DNA of 64,000 nt from UBA5109 sp963975155 (lineage in GTDB: Bacteria > Pseudomonadota > Gammaproteobacteria > Pseudomonadales > Pseudohongiellaceae). The position numbers and the translations under genes were made by a program. Below are positions 14,882-23,359 of this stretch, in pieces; the stretch's first letter is position 1; each line of letters opens with the position of its first letter. Under the pieces are notes generated by a model that made no database searches, had not been told where the DNA came from, and worked only from the letters and a program-made list of their open reading frames with translations. Where the stretch lies: assembly GCA_963975155.1 (NCBI GenBank), contig CAXBFG010000001.1, forward strand, positions 1 to 64,000, in the 5' to 3' direction.

Positions 14882-16981
14882 ATGTACAACACAAAATTAC
14901 GTTCAGCTTGCTTACTGGCCATTCTTAGCTTAATACAGGAGACAGTCCAAGCCGCACAGATTGAAGAAATCGATGTGACTGGCAAACCAACGGATTCGCG
15001 CTTGCAGCTGGACAGTATGGCAGACCAGATGCGCAAGGCAGGGGTCAATTTTTATCAAAGTGGTGGCCTTGCTGCATTGCCGGTCATCAATGGGCTGAAT
15101 GATGATCGTATCCGTGTCACTCTGGATGGCGCATCCGTAACATCATCTTGTGCCAACCACATGAATCCCGTGTTGTCTTACGTAGATTTCAATGCCATTG
15201 CTAACGTTGACGTCATTGCAGGTATTACGCCTGTCAGTGTTGGTGGAGACAGTATTGCCGGTACTATCACATTACAGTCAGCTCCGTTCCTTTTTCTTGA
15301 GCAAAGCAATGACCCAAGGGTGGAAGGAAGGTTAAATTATGACTACGGTAGTAATGGCAATAGTCGGCGAGTAAGCCTGCAGTTTGGTTTACGTCAGGAA
15401 AACTTCTCCCTGCATTACAACGGTTTTACCGAGCAGTCAGACAGCTATGAAGACGGCAATGGCGCTCTGGTACTTGATACCCTTTACCGGGCAGAGAACC
15501 ATACGATTACTGCTGCATTTCGTGGTGATAATCAGCAGCTTTCTGTGAAGTTTGGGCATCAGGAAGTGCCCTACCAGGGCTTTCCAAATCAGTACATGGA
15601 TATGGTGGCAAACGACAGTAACAGCCTGAATGTCAATCATGAGCGAGAATTTAACTGGGGCACATTGTACAGCCAGGCGGCCTGGCAAAAAGTGAATCAT
15701 GAGATGGGCTTCTTCACACCGGAAAAAACCGGCACTATGCCCATGATCACCGAAGGTACTGACATCAATTATAGTTTTAAGGCAGATGTCGACCTGGCGA
15801 CAAATCATGTGTTAAGTCTTGGCCACGAATTTTACCGTTTTACGCTTGATGACTATTGGCCCGCTGTCCCTGGCAGCATGATGATGGGACCGCAGGATTT
15901 TGTGAACATAGCCGATGGTGAACGTGACCGCATCGCTCTGTTTGCCGAGTCTGACTATGTCTTCAGTGACCGCTTTAGTCTGGTAAGTGGAGTGCGGGTG
16001 GAAGAAGTATCGACCGATGCCGGTCAGGTGCAAGCCTATAACCCAATGCTCATTTCCATGATGGGGATGCCGAATGCAGATGCTGTCGCGGCGCAGAGCT
16101 TTAATGCCCGCTCTCACAAACAGCGTGAGATCAATGTTGATCTCAGTCTTTTGGCCCATTACACCTTCAGTAACAGCTTCAGTCTTGAGCTGGGATATGC
16201 ACGCAAGAATAGGTCCCCGAATCTTTATGAACGCTATTCCTGGGGACGCGGCACCATGGCCATGACGATGCTGGGCTGGTACGGTGATGCTAACGGCTAT
16301 GTAGGAGATATTGATCTGGAAGCAGAAACGGCTGATACGCTGGGCGCCAGACTCAGTTGGTCTGATGCAAGCAGTGGCGTCTGGCATGTAGATGTATCGC
16401 CGTATTACACCAAAGTTGATCAATACATTGATGCTCAATCAATTGGCAGTTTTAACCCTCAGATGGCTATGAACGTATCCCGCCCCTTACTGCAGTTCAC
16501 CAATCTGGATGCCACACTTTACGGTGTACGTGTAGATGCACATCGTCATTTAGGGGAATCAGACCGGTGGGGCATGTGGGATATTTCCGCGAGTTTTGAT
16601 GCACAACGTGGCAGCCGTGATCTGGATAACAGTGACTTGTATCAGATTATGCCGCTACAAACTGCGCTTGCACTGGAACATAATCTGGGTAATCTGCAGC
16701 AACGCCTGAGTGTGGAGTGGCTGGATAATAAATCCCGTGTTGATTTGCGCCGCCAGGAACCCGAAACGCCGGCTTATACTTTACTGAACTGGCAGGCTCA
16801 ATATCAATGGCAGGATGTGAGCGTTTCAGTGCAGGTGAGTAACTTGCTGGATGAATGGTATGCCTTGCCTCTGGGTGGTGTGAATTATGCTGCCTGGAAG
16901 GCCAGTGACCGAAGCGGTCAATTCCAGGCACTGGCTGGTGCCGGACGCTCATTGAATCTGGGATTGCAATACAACTTTTAA
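14882..16981 (+). CDS. TonB-dependent receptor, Met-rich (OprC/NosA-like, possible copper)
   Basis: The protein has 699 aa. The signal peptide (to about residue 24) is followed by a plug domain (about 28-140) with the unusual SCANHMNPVLSYVD, and a 22-strand barrel ending in LNLGLQYNF with terminal Phe. The plug motif recalls the Cys/Met segment of OprC/NosA copper receptors. The barrel is Met-rich (MMMGP, MLISMMGM, MAMTML, MPMITEG), which also suits a soft-metal ligand. It imports a substrate across the outer membrane by TonB energy. No metal operon adjoins it. The TBDR call is firm; the substrate is inference. Confidence 0.9.
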   Translation: MYNTKLRSACLLAILSLIQETVQAAQIEEIDVTGKPTDSRLQLDSMADQMRKAGVNFYQSGGLAALPVINGLNDDRIRVTLDGASVTSSCANHMNPVLSYVDFNAIANVDVIAGITPVSVGGDSIAGTITLQSAPFLFLEQSNDPRVEGRLNYDYGSNGNSRRVSLQFGLRQENFSLHYNGFTEQSDSYEDGNGALVLDTLYRAENHTITAAFRGDNQQLSVKFGHQEVPYQGFPNQYMDMVANDSNSLNVNHEREFNWGTLYSQAAWQKVNHEMGFFTPEKTGTMPMITEGTDINYSFKADVDLATNHVLSLGHEFYRFTLDDYWPAVPGSMMMGPQDFVNIADGERDRIALFAESDYVFSDRFSLVSGVRVEEVSTDAGQVQAYNPMLISMMGMPNADAVAAQSFNARSHKQREINVDLSLLAHYTFSNSFSLELGYARKNRSPNLYERYSWGRGTMAMTMLGWYGDANGYVGDIDLEAETADTLGARLSWSDASSGVWHVDVSPYYTKVDQYIDAQSIGSFNPQMAMNVSRPLLQFTNLDATLYGVRVDAHRHLGESDRWGMWDISASFDAQRGSRDLDNSDLYQIMPLQTALALEHNLGNLQQRLSVEWLDNKSRVDLRRQEPETPAYTLLNWQAQYQWQDVSVSVQVSNLLDEWYALPLGGVNYAAWKASDRSGQFQALAGAGRSLNLGLQYNF

Positions 16982-17013
16982 ATGCCTGTAAACAAGGCAA
17001 TATCTGAATCGAA

Positions 17014-17043
17014 ATTGTCTGCTTTGGATAGAAAGCAGACATT
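17014..17043. repeat. Palindromic repeat P4
   Basis: ATTGTCTGCTTT and AAAGCAGACATT arms around GGATAG. It lies just after the stop codon of the convergent dsbA-like gene. Confidence 0.8.
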
Positions 17044-17059
17044 ACAGATTTAGGTGCTT

Positions 17060-17695
17060 TCACCTGGCAATATCAGTCTGAATATTCTCGATCTCATTTA
17101 TCATGGATAGCGGGGAAGTATAATTTAAACTGACAGGATGCAGTTTATTCGAACTGTAGACTGCGAGACTGGGGAAACTATTCATCCCCATCTGCCGTGA
17201 AAGTTGAATCTCTGCCAATAAAAGTTCCTGAGTCGAGGTATCTTCAAGCTGTTTTGAAAATTGCTTAGCATCAAGGCCGATTTCGCTGGCTAGTTCGATT
17301 AGCGTATCGTATTCCGATGGGTTTCTGGCTTCCAAATAGTAGGCCTTTTGTATTCGTGCTGTCATTTGCCAATAAAACTCATCACCCTGAATACGTGCAG
17401 CGATAACAGCACGGTTTGCAGGATAAGTGGAACGCCTGGGTGAACATTTTTCCCAAAAATCAAAGTTAAAATGAGTCCCTGGTATTGTTTGTTCAATTCG
17501 CTTCCAGGTTTCTTGCAACATGTGCCTCATCGTATCCGGCATAGGCAAATCTGTATCAGGTGCGAGTCCACCCAGTAAACTGCGAATCTGTAGTTTTTCT
17601 GAAACCGCATCAAAAATCTCACGCCGGGCAGGTTCGAACCCCCAACACCAACTACACATTGGGTCATGTACATAAAATAAAGTATCTTGAAACAT
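17060..17695 (-). CDS. DsbA-family (FrnE/HCCA isomerase-like) thiol oxidoreductase
   Basis: The protein has 211 aa from the ATG at 17695, chosen because AAAGGTGAG sits just before it. An upstream start at 17734 lacks a ribosome site. The CxxC motif C14-SW-C17 (DPMCSWCWGFEP) opens the thioredoxin fold. The helical insert and a conserved NSFPSLAVYS cis-Pro region follow. There is no signal peptide, so a cytoplasmic FrnE-like disulfide or isomerase role is likelier than periplasmic DsbA function. Palindromes P4 and P5 flank the gene on both sides, so it is a self-contained module. Confidence 0.85.
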   Translation of the reverse strand: MFQDTLFYVHDPMCSWCWGFEPARREIFDAVSEKLQIRSLLGGLAPDTDLPMPDTMRHMLQETWKRIEQTIPGTHFNFDFWEKCSPRRSTYPANRAVIAARIQGDEFYWQMTARIQKAYYLEARNPSEYDTLIELASEIGLDAKQFSKQLEDTSTQELLLAEIQLSRQMGMNSFPSLAVYSSNKLHPVSLNYTSPLSMINEIENIQTDIAR

Positions 17696-17818
17696 TCTCA
17701 CCTTTACTGGGAACGAAGCAAAAAAACGAAGCATATGAAGTATAAAAGAGACATTTTAACTAAACCAGCTAAATGCTGTTTAGGGGTAATTTTAGAAAAA
17801 TAGGGGGGAGGGCTGTAA

Positions 17819-17846
17819 GATCTGCTTTCTATCCAAAGCAGACTTA
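17819..17846. repeat. Palindromic repeat P5
   Basis: GATCTGCTTT and AAAGCAGACTTA arms around CTATCC, i.e. the GGATAG centre in reverse orientation. It separates the divergent dsbA-like and SnoaL-like genes. Confidence 0.8.
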
Positions 17847-17913
17847 TGATTGCTTGGCTATAAAGGTTCTTTATAATCTTTAAGCTTAGATGCCTAACCG
17901 GAGTAAATAATCA

Positions 17914-18309
17914 ATGAATGATCAAAAATCTAAACATATCCGAAATAAAGAAATTGTTTTGGACTTTTACAAAATAATTTTTGAGGATAAACAACCCTTG
18001 AAAGCCATTGAGCGACATGTTGGTGATACTTATACTCAACACAACCCAGATTATGAAAATGGACCAGAAGCTATTAAGCTGGCCTTTCCTGCTGTAATTG
18101 AAGCTAACCCAGATATGAGCTTTGACATTAAACGTGTAGTAGCAGAGGGCGACCTAGTTGTATTGCATAGTCACTATAAGCCAAATAGGGATGATCGCGG
18201 GCTTTCTATAATGGACATTTTTCGACTGGAAGATGAGAAAATTGTAGAGCATTGGGATGTGCTTCAACCTGTTCCAGAGAATTCAGCTAATAAAAATACG
18301 ATGTTCTGA
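17914..18309 (+). CDS. SnoaL-like (NTF2-fold) protein
   Basis: The protein has 131 aa. The N-terminal helices NKEIVLDFYKIIFEDKQPLKAIERHVGDTYTQHNPDYENG match the start of SnoaL/polyketide-cyclase-like proteins. The C-terminal half (DMSFDIKRVVAEGDLVVLHSHY, IMDIFRLEDEKIVEHWDVLQPV) has the conserved GDLV and EHWD words. It has no signal peptide. These proteins are small cytoplasmic cone-fold enzymes or binding proteins of varied role. It lies between palindromes P5 and P6. Confidence 0.88.
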   Translation: MNDQKSKHIRNKEIVLDFYKIIFEDKQPLKAIERHVGDTYTQHNPDYENGPEAIKLAFPAVIEANPDMSFDIKRVVAEGDLVVLHSHYKPNRDDRGLSIMDIFRLEDEKIVEHWDVLQPVPENSANKNTMF

Positions 18310-18340
18310 AATGTCCGTTATGGGCCGAAAGCAGACCTTT
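18309..18340. repeat. Palindromic repeat P6
   Basis: AAATGTCCGTTAT and GCAGACCTTT arms around GGGCCGAAA. It is a degenerate copy of the P1/P2 type placed directly after the SnoaL-like stop codon. Confidence 0.65.
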
Positions 18341-18409
18341 GTATTAATTCTGATAAGGCTATGTATCGGATTCAGTGAATTCTAATCCATACTTATAAGA
18401 ATAGGTAAA

Positions 18410-19735
18410 ATGATGAGAGCACACACTTTACTATCCTTCCTCCTGCTGCCGAATCTGGCTTTTTGTCAGATGAGTGCAGATGAATGGCTGGGTAGCTGGG
18501 TAGGGCAAGCATTCTCAGGTCAGGAACAAACGGGGATTCGTATTAATATACATGATACAGCGCCTGATCTGGTCGTAGATGTTGACTTGCTGGATATCGG
18601 TGTAATCGGCATACCCGTTCAGGACATAATAATTACCGACGATGAATTATTTTTCACGATACCTTCTGATAGCGGGCCACAAGCAGTTAGCCTGGAAAGG
18701 AAAAATAATAATGAATTATCAGGCTTTTGGAGCGAGTCGGATAAACCCGATGCAGAATTAAGCCTTCGGCGTTCAGAATTATTTATTCAAGCCAATGAAA
18801 TAAATTTAACCATTGCAGGTGCTGCAGGTGGCTTAGGCGTTTCAATTATTTCCCCTCAAAATTCCGTGCCAGTTGCCGGGGCGGTGTTTGTACATGGGTC
18901 CGGCGCGGAATCACGATCTGCCAGCAGATTCGCGGCTCTCAGGCTAGCTGAATCAGGTATTGCATCAGCCATATTTGATAAGCGGGGAGCAGGAGAATCA
19001 GAAGGGGATTGGCGTAATGCAGATTTTGCTGCACTCGCCACTGATGTATTAGCTGTTACTGAAGTTCTGATGGAATTTACAAATCTCGATATAAACCAAA
19101 TTGGCTTTATTGCTACCAGCCAGGGTGGCTGGGTTGCTCCTCTTGCAGCCAGTAGTCTGGAGAACCTTGGCTTTATTATTACTATCTCGGGGCCAGCTAC
19201 AACCCCAAGAGAGGAAGGTCACTGGAATGTCATCAGGGCATTACAAATGGGCGGATATGATGACGGTATTATTTCTGAAGCTGACGAAATCATGGATCTA
19301 TGGGATGAAGGGGTTCTGAGAGATGGAGATTTTAGTGAATATAGTCAAGCACTGGAGGCTGCAAGCAATGAAGAATGGCTGATTGAATCTGGTTTAGAGT
19401 CAATTCATTCAATCAGTCTGCCAAACTGGTTTGTCGGCTGGTATCAGCAAATCATGAATTTTGATCCACGGCCAATTATAGAAAACCTGAATACACCGAT
19501 GCTTGCCATCATGGGCGATCAGGATGAAGAACAACCCTGGGCCAGATCCACTGAAATACTGGCGCAAATGATTGATGCTGGTAAGGATATAACTGTCGTC
19601 ATTTATCCAAATGCAAATCATGCTATTCGACTAACAAATCCACAAGGGAGCCCTGTAAGGTGGCCCGGAAGACCAGATGACTTCTTTAGTCGGCAGGTTG
19701 ATTTTATTTTGGGTTCTGTCAATTCAAATGAGTAA
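18410..19735 (+). CDS. Exported alpha/beta hydrolase
   Basis: The protein has 441 aa. A cleavable signal peptide (to about residue 20, LAFCQ) is followed by a beta-rich N-terminal domain of about 125 residues that resembles the lipid-binding-like front part of exported dienelactone hydrolase/esterase proteins. The C-terminal alpha/beta-hydrolase domain has the nucleophile in ATSQGGW, an acid in MGDQDEEQPW and His in NANHAIR. It has the oxyanion word HGSGAESR. It is probably a periplasmic esterase or peptidase-like hydrolase. Substrate is unknown and it has no operon partners. Confidence 0.88.
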   Translation: MMRAHTLLSFLLLPNLAFCQMSADEWLGSWVGQAFSGQEQTGIRINIHDTAPDLVVDVDLLDIGVIGIPVQDIIITDDELFFTIPSDSGPQAVSLERKNNNELSGFWSESDKPDAELSLRRSELFIQANEINLTIAGAAGGLGVSIISPQNSVPVAGAVFVHGSGAESRSASRFAALRLAESGIASAIFDKRGAGESEGDWRNADFAALATDVLAVTEVLMEFTNLDINQIGFIATSQGGWVAPLAASSLENLGFIITISGPATTPREEGHWNVIRALQMGGYDDGIISEADEIMDLWDEGVLRDGDFSEYSQALEAASNEEWLIESGLESIHSISLPNWFVGWYQQIMNFDPRPIIENLNTPMLAIMGDQDEEQPWARSTEILAQMIDAGKDITVVIYPNANHAIRLTNPQGSPVRWPGRPDDFFSRQVDFILGSVNSNE

Positions 19736-20049
19736 TTGAATTGTCGTGCTTTAAACCTGGTGTTAATGCTGATACTTGACTCATTGATTGACATCTTTTC
19801 AAGGAAATCATTGCTGCTGATTGTCGAAAAAGCATTCTCTTGCGTACGATTAAAAATCAGAAATTTAATTTAAATTATTGGTTCTTGTTGATTTTGAATA
19901 TTTACTTTGATAATTTTCATCCAGGTGTTAGGGACACCTAGAGTCCGTCTGAAGGGCTATGCCTACCCAAGTCTATTAGTATTCCGATAGATAATTTTCC
20001 TCTTTCTTTGCCTGTGTACGGACCATGGGAGATAACAGAAGGAGGTCCA
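19736..20049. other. Intergenic region with small hairpin
   Basis: This 314-base gap holds no gene I can support. A hairpin AGGTGT-TAGGG-ACACCT sits at about 19923-19940, followed by a C/T-patterned stretch. AGAAGGAGG at 20037-20045 is the ribosome site of the next gene. I compared the hairpin region with fluoride and guanidine riboswitch patterns and found no match. Confidence 0.4.
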
Positions 20050-21177
20050 ATGACCCGTACAAAACACTTTAGCTGTCGCCTTCCGGAAAGGCCTAACGCT
20101 GAATACTATCGCAAGCAGGCTAAGTACCTTTATCGGGATTTTAAAGCTCAACAGCCTATAGCAAAGAAACGCTTTTCCTCACTACTGGCAAGCAGATCAC
20201 GAGCATCCATAGCTCTGGTAACGCTGTCAGATGCGCAGACAGTCATAGCGAGAGAACATGGCTGCAGTAACTGGCAGGCTTTTCTCTGTTTAATTCATAA
20301 ATATACTCATCAGAATTCTACAAAGTTGCTAAGGAAGCAGTTTGCTGATGAGCTCTATGCACTTAAGAAAATCAACTCTCCAAAGGTTCATAGTGCTTTT
20401 AGTGAAGTTCCCCGCGAAGAATTTATCGGTGCGCCACCCTGGCGATTTCCTGAGTTTTATTGGTATCCCTATCTGGGTCATGTGGATGACAGGCTTGAAA
20501 ATATCTATCAGGATAGGCAGGTAAATTCCAATCAGCGTTTTCATTTATGTAATGGAATACCCAGTACGCAAGCGAAATGGATTGAAGCATTAAACCCGGT
20601 TAATGCTGAGCGAGTGCTCCATATTGGTTGTGATAATGGCTATTACACGGCGATTCTTGCCCAATTGGTAGGTCTAAAAGGAGAGCTGCATTTTTTTGAT
20701 AAAAACCCTGATTTAAAAAAGATAGCCAAGACCAATCTGGCTTACCTTGGTCAGTGTTTTGAAGTACAGAATATAGAGTCGATTTATAAAACACATTCTT
20801 TTGACGTGATTCTGATTAATGCGGGAGTGAGAAGGTTTAGATCTGAATGGTTAGATGCTCTAAAGGATGGAGGCAGGATTCTGGTTTCGATGATTGCCTC
20901 TTACGCGGATATTCAGATGGGCTACGGTGAGACCTTATTAATCAAAAAGACCAATAACAATTTCAGAGCAAGCTTCATTCCGGCAGGAGACTATTCCAGC
21001 GATGGCTATTATTCCTATTATGATGAGAATGATTCCAGAGAAGATAAGCTAATCAAAGATGCTTTTTCCAGAAAGGGATATAAATCAGTCAGGTCTTTGA
21101 GACTGGATTCTCATCAATGTGATGATTCTTGCTGGTTACACCAGGAATCGTACTGCCTATCTAAACAGGCAGCTTAG
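20050..21177 (+). CDS. PCMT-like SAM methyltransferase with N-terminal REHG-type domain
   Basis: The protein has 375 aa from the ATG at 20050, which follows AGAAGGAGG. Residues 12-80 (YYRKQAKYLYRDFK, LSDAQTVIAREHGCSNWQAF) match the N-terminal segment often seen ahead of ankyrin repeats. Here it is joined to a protein-isoaspartate O-methyltransferase-like domain: PREEFIG, then the SAM motif VLHIGCDNGYYTAILAQL and the VILINAGV strand. The usual isoaspartyl-site residues are only partly kept, so another methyl acceptor is possible. A second methyltransferase gene follows 48 bases later. Confidence 0.82.
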   Translation: MTRTKHFSCRLPERPNAEYYRKQAKYLYRDFKAQQPIAKKRFSSLLASRSRASIALVTLSDAQTVIAREHGCSNWQAFLCLIHKYTHQNSTKLLRKQFADELYALKKINSPKVHSAFSEVPREEFIGAPPWRFPEFYWYPYLGHVDDRLENIYQDRQVNSNQRFHLCNGIPSTQAKWIEALNPVNAERVLHIGCDNGYYTAILAQLVGLKGELHFFDKNPDLKKIAKTNLAYLGQCFEVQNIESIYKTHSFDVILINAGVRRFRSEWLDALKDGGRILVSMIASYADIQMGYGETLLIKKTNNNFRASFIPAGDYSSDGYYSYYDENDSREDKLIKDAFSRKGYKSVRSLRLDSHQCDDSCWLHQESYCLSKQAA

Positions 21178-21225
21178 TCGCTGTCTGGTTCAATAAAATA
21201 AATTAAAGAATTCAGGGTGAATTTT

Positions 21226-21978
21226 ATGAGTAATTTTGATGCGTATTGGGATGCCTGGGCACCTGTCTGGGCAGAGTTAGAAAATTTTTTCTTTGAGACA
21301 GACAGTATAAATCTGATACTTGAAAAACTTGAACCTCCCGTATTAATTGTTGGTGCCGGCTTAGGTTTGGTAGTCGAGCATTTGAAAAATTCAGGCATTG
21401 AGTGTGATGGTCTGGATTTAAGTAAGCAGATGCTCGCGAAAGCCAAGGAACTTAGAGGATTGGATTTGATTCATGGGGATGCAGCTGAGATGCCGATTAA
21501 AGATAATACCTATAATTCCTGTATATCAGCCAGCGGTGTAATCGATTTTATTGGTGATGAGGATGTAATAAAGAAAATTATTGCTGAAATGAGAAGGGTT
21601 ACAACGGCTTCAGGCAATGTTTTTGTAGCATTTGGACATTTTAGTCCTGCGATGGAAAAAGCATGCCGAGAAATGGGGGCCATAAAAGGAAATCATCTAC
21701 AAATTCGTGAATCATTAAAGTATTCAGCTCTTTTAGCTAGCAAAGATATAGAAGAGATAGAAAATCAACCCGCAATAGGCACAGAAAAGGAGCAGCAGTT
21801 CGGGATGGGCTATTATAAAATATTTAAGCAAGCCAAGGATCCTGACTCGTTAATTAATGTAGCTCCAGAATTTCAGTATTACAGAACGGAGGCCGAAGTA
21901 CGGCGACTTTTTAAAAACATGGATATCGAGTTGAAAGCACTGAGTGTCACTGATACGAGTTATATAGCCTTCATCTAA
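21226..21978 (+). CDS. Class I SAM-dependent methyltransferase
   Basis: The protein has 250 aa from the ATG at 21226, preceded by CAGGGTGA. An in-frame GTG at 21217 would fall inside that ribosome site. The SAM motif I is PPVLIVGAGLGLVVEHL, motif II is CDGLDLSKQMLAKAKE and motif III is LIHGDAAEMPIKDNTYN, a Methyltransf_11 layout. The substrate is unknown. The close downstream position suggests co-transcription with the PCMT-like gene. Confidence 0.88.
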   Translation: MSNFDAYWDAWAPVWAELENFFFETDSINLILEKLEPPVLIVGAGLGLVVEHLKNSGIECDGLDLSKQMLAKAKELRGLDLIHGDAAEMPIKDNTYNSCISASGVIDFIGDEDVIKKIIAEMRRVTTASGNVFVAFGHFSPAMEKACREMGAIKGNHLQIRESLKYSALLASKDIEEIENQPAIGTEKEQQFGMGYYKIFKQAKDPDSLINVAPEFQYYRTEAEVRRLFKNMDIELKALSVTDTSYIAFI

Positions 21979-22097
21979 ATTAATAAACTGCTTATACCAA
22001 ACGCCGTCTTTTACTGACATCACCAGGTTATTGTCATTACACAAAGAATTTTATTTAGTTAAATATTTCATCATGGCTAGCTCTGTTACTTAGCGAT

Positions 22098-22574
22098 TTA
22101 TGAAGCGCAATTGTTAATGCTTAATTTGGCGGGCATTAGCTGTATAGAGAAGGGTTGTAAAAGCTTCAATGCATTCAGGCCCAGGATGTCTATGTCTCCA
22201 TATTGTAATACGGCTACTTCGATATTCTTTAATATGCAATTGTCAGCCAAAACCAATTCATCAAGAATATAAAGTGGCACCTGATTTACTCTGCCGTCTG
22301 CCATCGCTCCATAGATATTTCGACTGAAGCTAAGCTTGGATTGCTCATTTACTTTATCAAATGTCAGTTGACTAAGTGTTGTATAACTTGAGCCAGTATC
22401 CAGCAGCATATCTGTTTCAATCGCTGCCCCCAATTCAGTATGTATATACAAGCCGCCGGAACTGGCCTCTGTCATTATTATTTCAACTTCATCTGCTACG
22501 GCAATGGTCGGGATAATCAAGTTAAGCAGAATGAAGTAAATTGCCCCAAGCTTTGTGTGGATATAAAAGCGCAT
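22098..22574 (-). CDS. Exported retropepsin-like aspartic protease
   Basis: The protein has 158 aa. The signal peptide (to about residue 27, IAVADE) leads to a clan AA fold: the active site LLDTGSSYTTLS, a flap-like IYGAMADGRVNQVPLYIL and the closing IDILGLNALKLLQPFSIQL. One half only is encoded, so the active enzyme would be a dimer like retropepsins. The role of periplasmic members is largely unknown. A short gap without a clear terminator separates it from the convergent methyltransferase gene. Confidence 0.85.
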   Translation of the reverse strand: MRFYIHTKLGAIYFILLNLIIPTIAVADEVEIIMTEASSGGLYIHTELGAAIETDMLLDTGSSYTTLSQLTFDKVNEQSKLSFSRNIYGAMADGRVNQVPLYILDELVLADNCILKNIEVAVLQYGDIDILGLNALKLLQPFSIQLMPAKLSINNCAS

Positions 22575-22749
22575 GTTGGTCTCCTGTTATCTACAGGAGA
22601 TAGAGCAAAACTAATGCCAATATTAAAAATCAGCAATTTCAGTATGATAGGAAAATCCTATAACCAAAAATCGAAAATAGTTGCCCCGAAATAAAGCACA
22701 ATGCACCACAATAAATCATTATTAATAAATTGAAGTCAGGGGGTTAATT

Positions 22750-23163
22750 ATGTATCGATTCAAACGTTGTTTATTGATTCTTCCAGTTGTAATTACACTA
22801 TGTTCCAGTTTGGCAATGGGGGCTACAGTCGTACGGCAAACTTCTGATGGCGGATTAATGGTCATAGAATTTAATGGCAAACCCCCGCATAAACGGCGCT
22901 TTATAAGCCCGGAAGATGAGCAGGCCTATGCGCGCTATGCCCCTTTTGTAGACAGTGTGCTCGTAGCAACGAGCAACTCAAGGAACAGAGTAGGTCCTCC
23001 TGGGAAAAATTTACCTACTCAGCGCACCAGCTTTGAGCGTATAGATCCTTCAGACATTTCAAGGTTCGCTCGCTTCGAGGAATCTGAAAGAGCTGCATCT
23101 GCTACACATAGAAGGTTTTGGCGAGGAGCGCCTGGGAAAGGGCATCCCAGAGCGCGCAGGTGA
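22750..23163 (+). CDS. Small exported basic protein, function unknown
   Basis: The protein has 137 aa. The signal peptide (RFKRCLLILPVVITLCSSLAMGA) precedes a strand-like TVVRQTSDGGLMVIEFNGKPPHKRRF and a low-complexity Arg/Ser-rich tail that ends RFWRGAPGKGHPRARR. The gene has a stop followed by a strong terminator 95 bases on. I do not recognise the family. The export signal, basic charge and lack of cysteines suggest a periplasmic or surface-bound protein. Confidence 0.65.
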   Translation: MYRFKRCLLILPVVITLCSSLAMGATVVRQTSDGGLMVIEFNGKPPHKRRFISPEDEQAYARYAPFVDSVLVATSNSRNRVGPPGKNLPTQRTSFERIDPSDISRFARFEESERAASATHRRFWRGAPGKGHPRARR

Positions 23164-23257
23164 TTAAGTACGCTGAATAAGAAATGTAGAGACTTTATTT
23201 ATAAAGAATAATCGGATGTCCGTCATCATGATCTAACATTTAAGTTCGGCATTTTTG

Positions 23258-23286
23258 AAAAGCCTGCAAACGCAGGCTTTTTTTTT
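23258..23286. terminator. Rho-independent terminator
   Basis: AAAAGCCTGC-AAAC-GCAGGCTTTT then five more T. It closes the 22750 gene and, by its A run, can serve the convergent 23360 gene. Confidence 0.88.
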
Positions 23287-23359
23287 GACTTTTGGTGGCG
23301 TAATAGTTTGTTAAATCAAAGTCATAGTCATATTACTTCAGTCTATCAGTGAGTGCGGG

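Noticed and set aside
15437..17063. Antisense reading frames inside the TonB receptor (123, 208 and 138 aa)
   Set aside because: The plus-strand receptor frame has clear signal, plug and barrel features across the same bases. The antisense frames show no motif or ribosome site.
19921..19990. Riboswitch for the downstream methyltransferase
   Set aside because: Neither the fluoride nor guanidine nor SAM-type core words are present.
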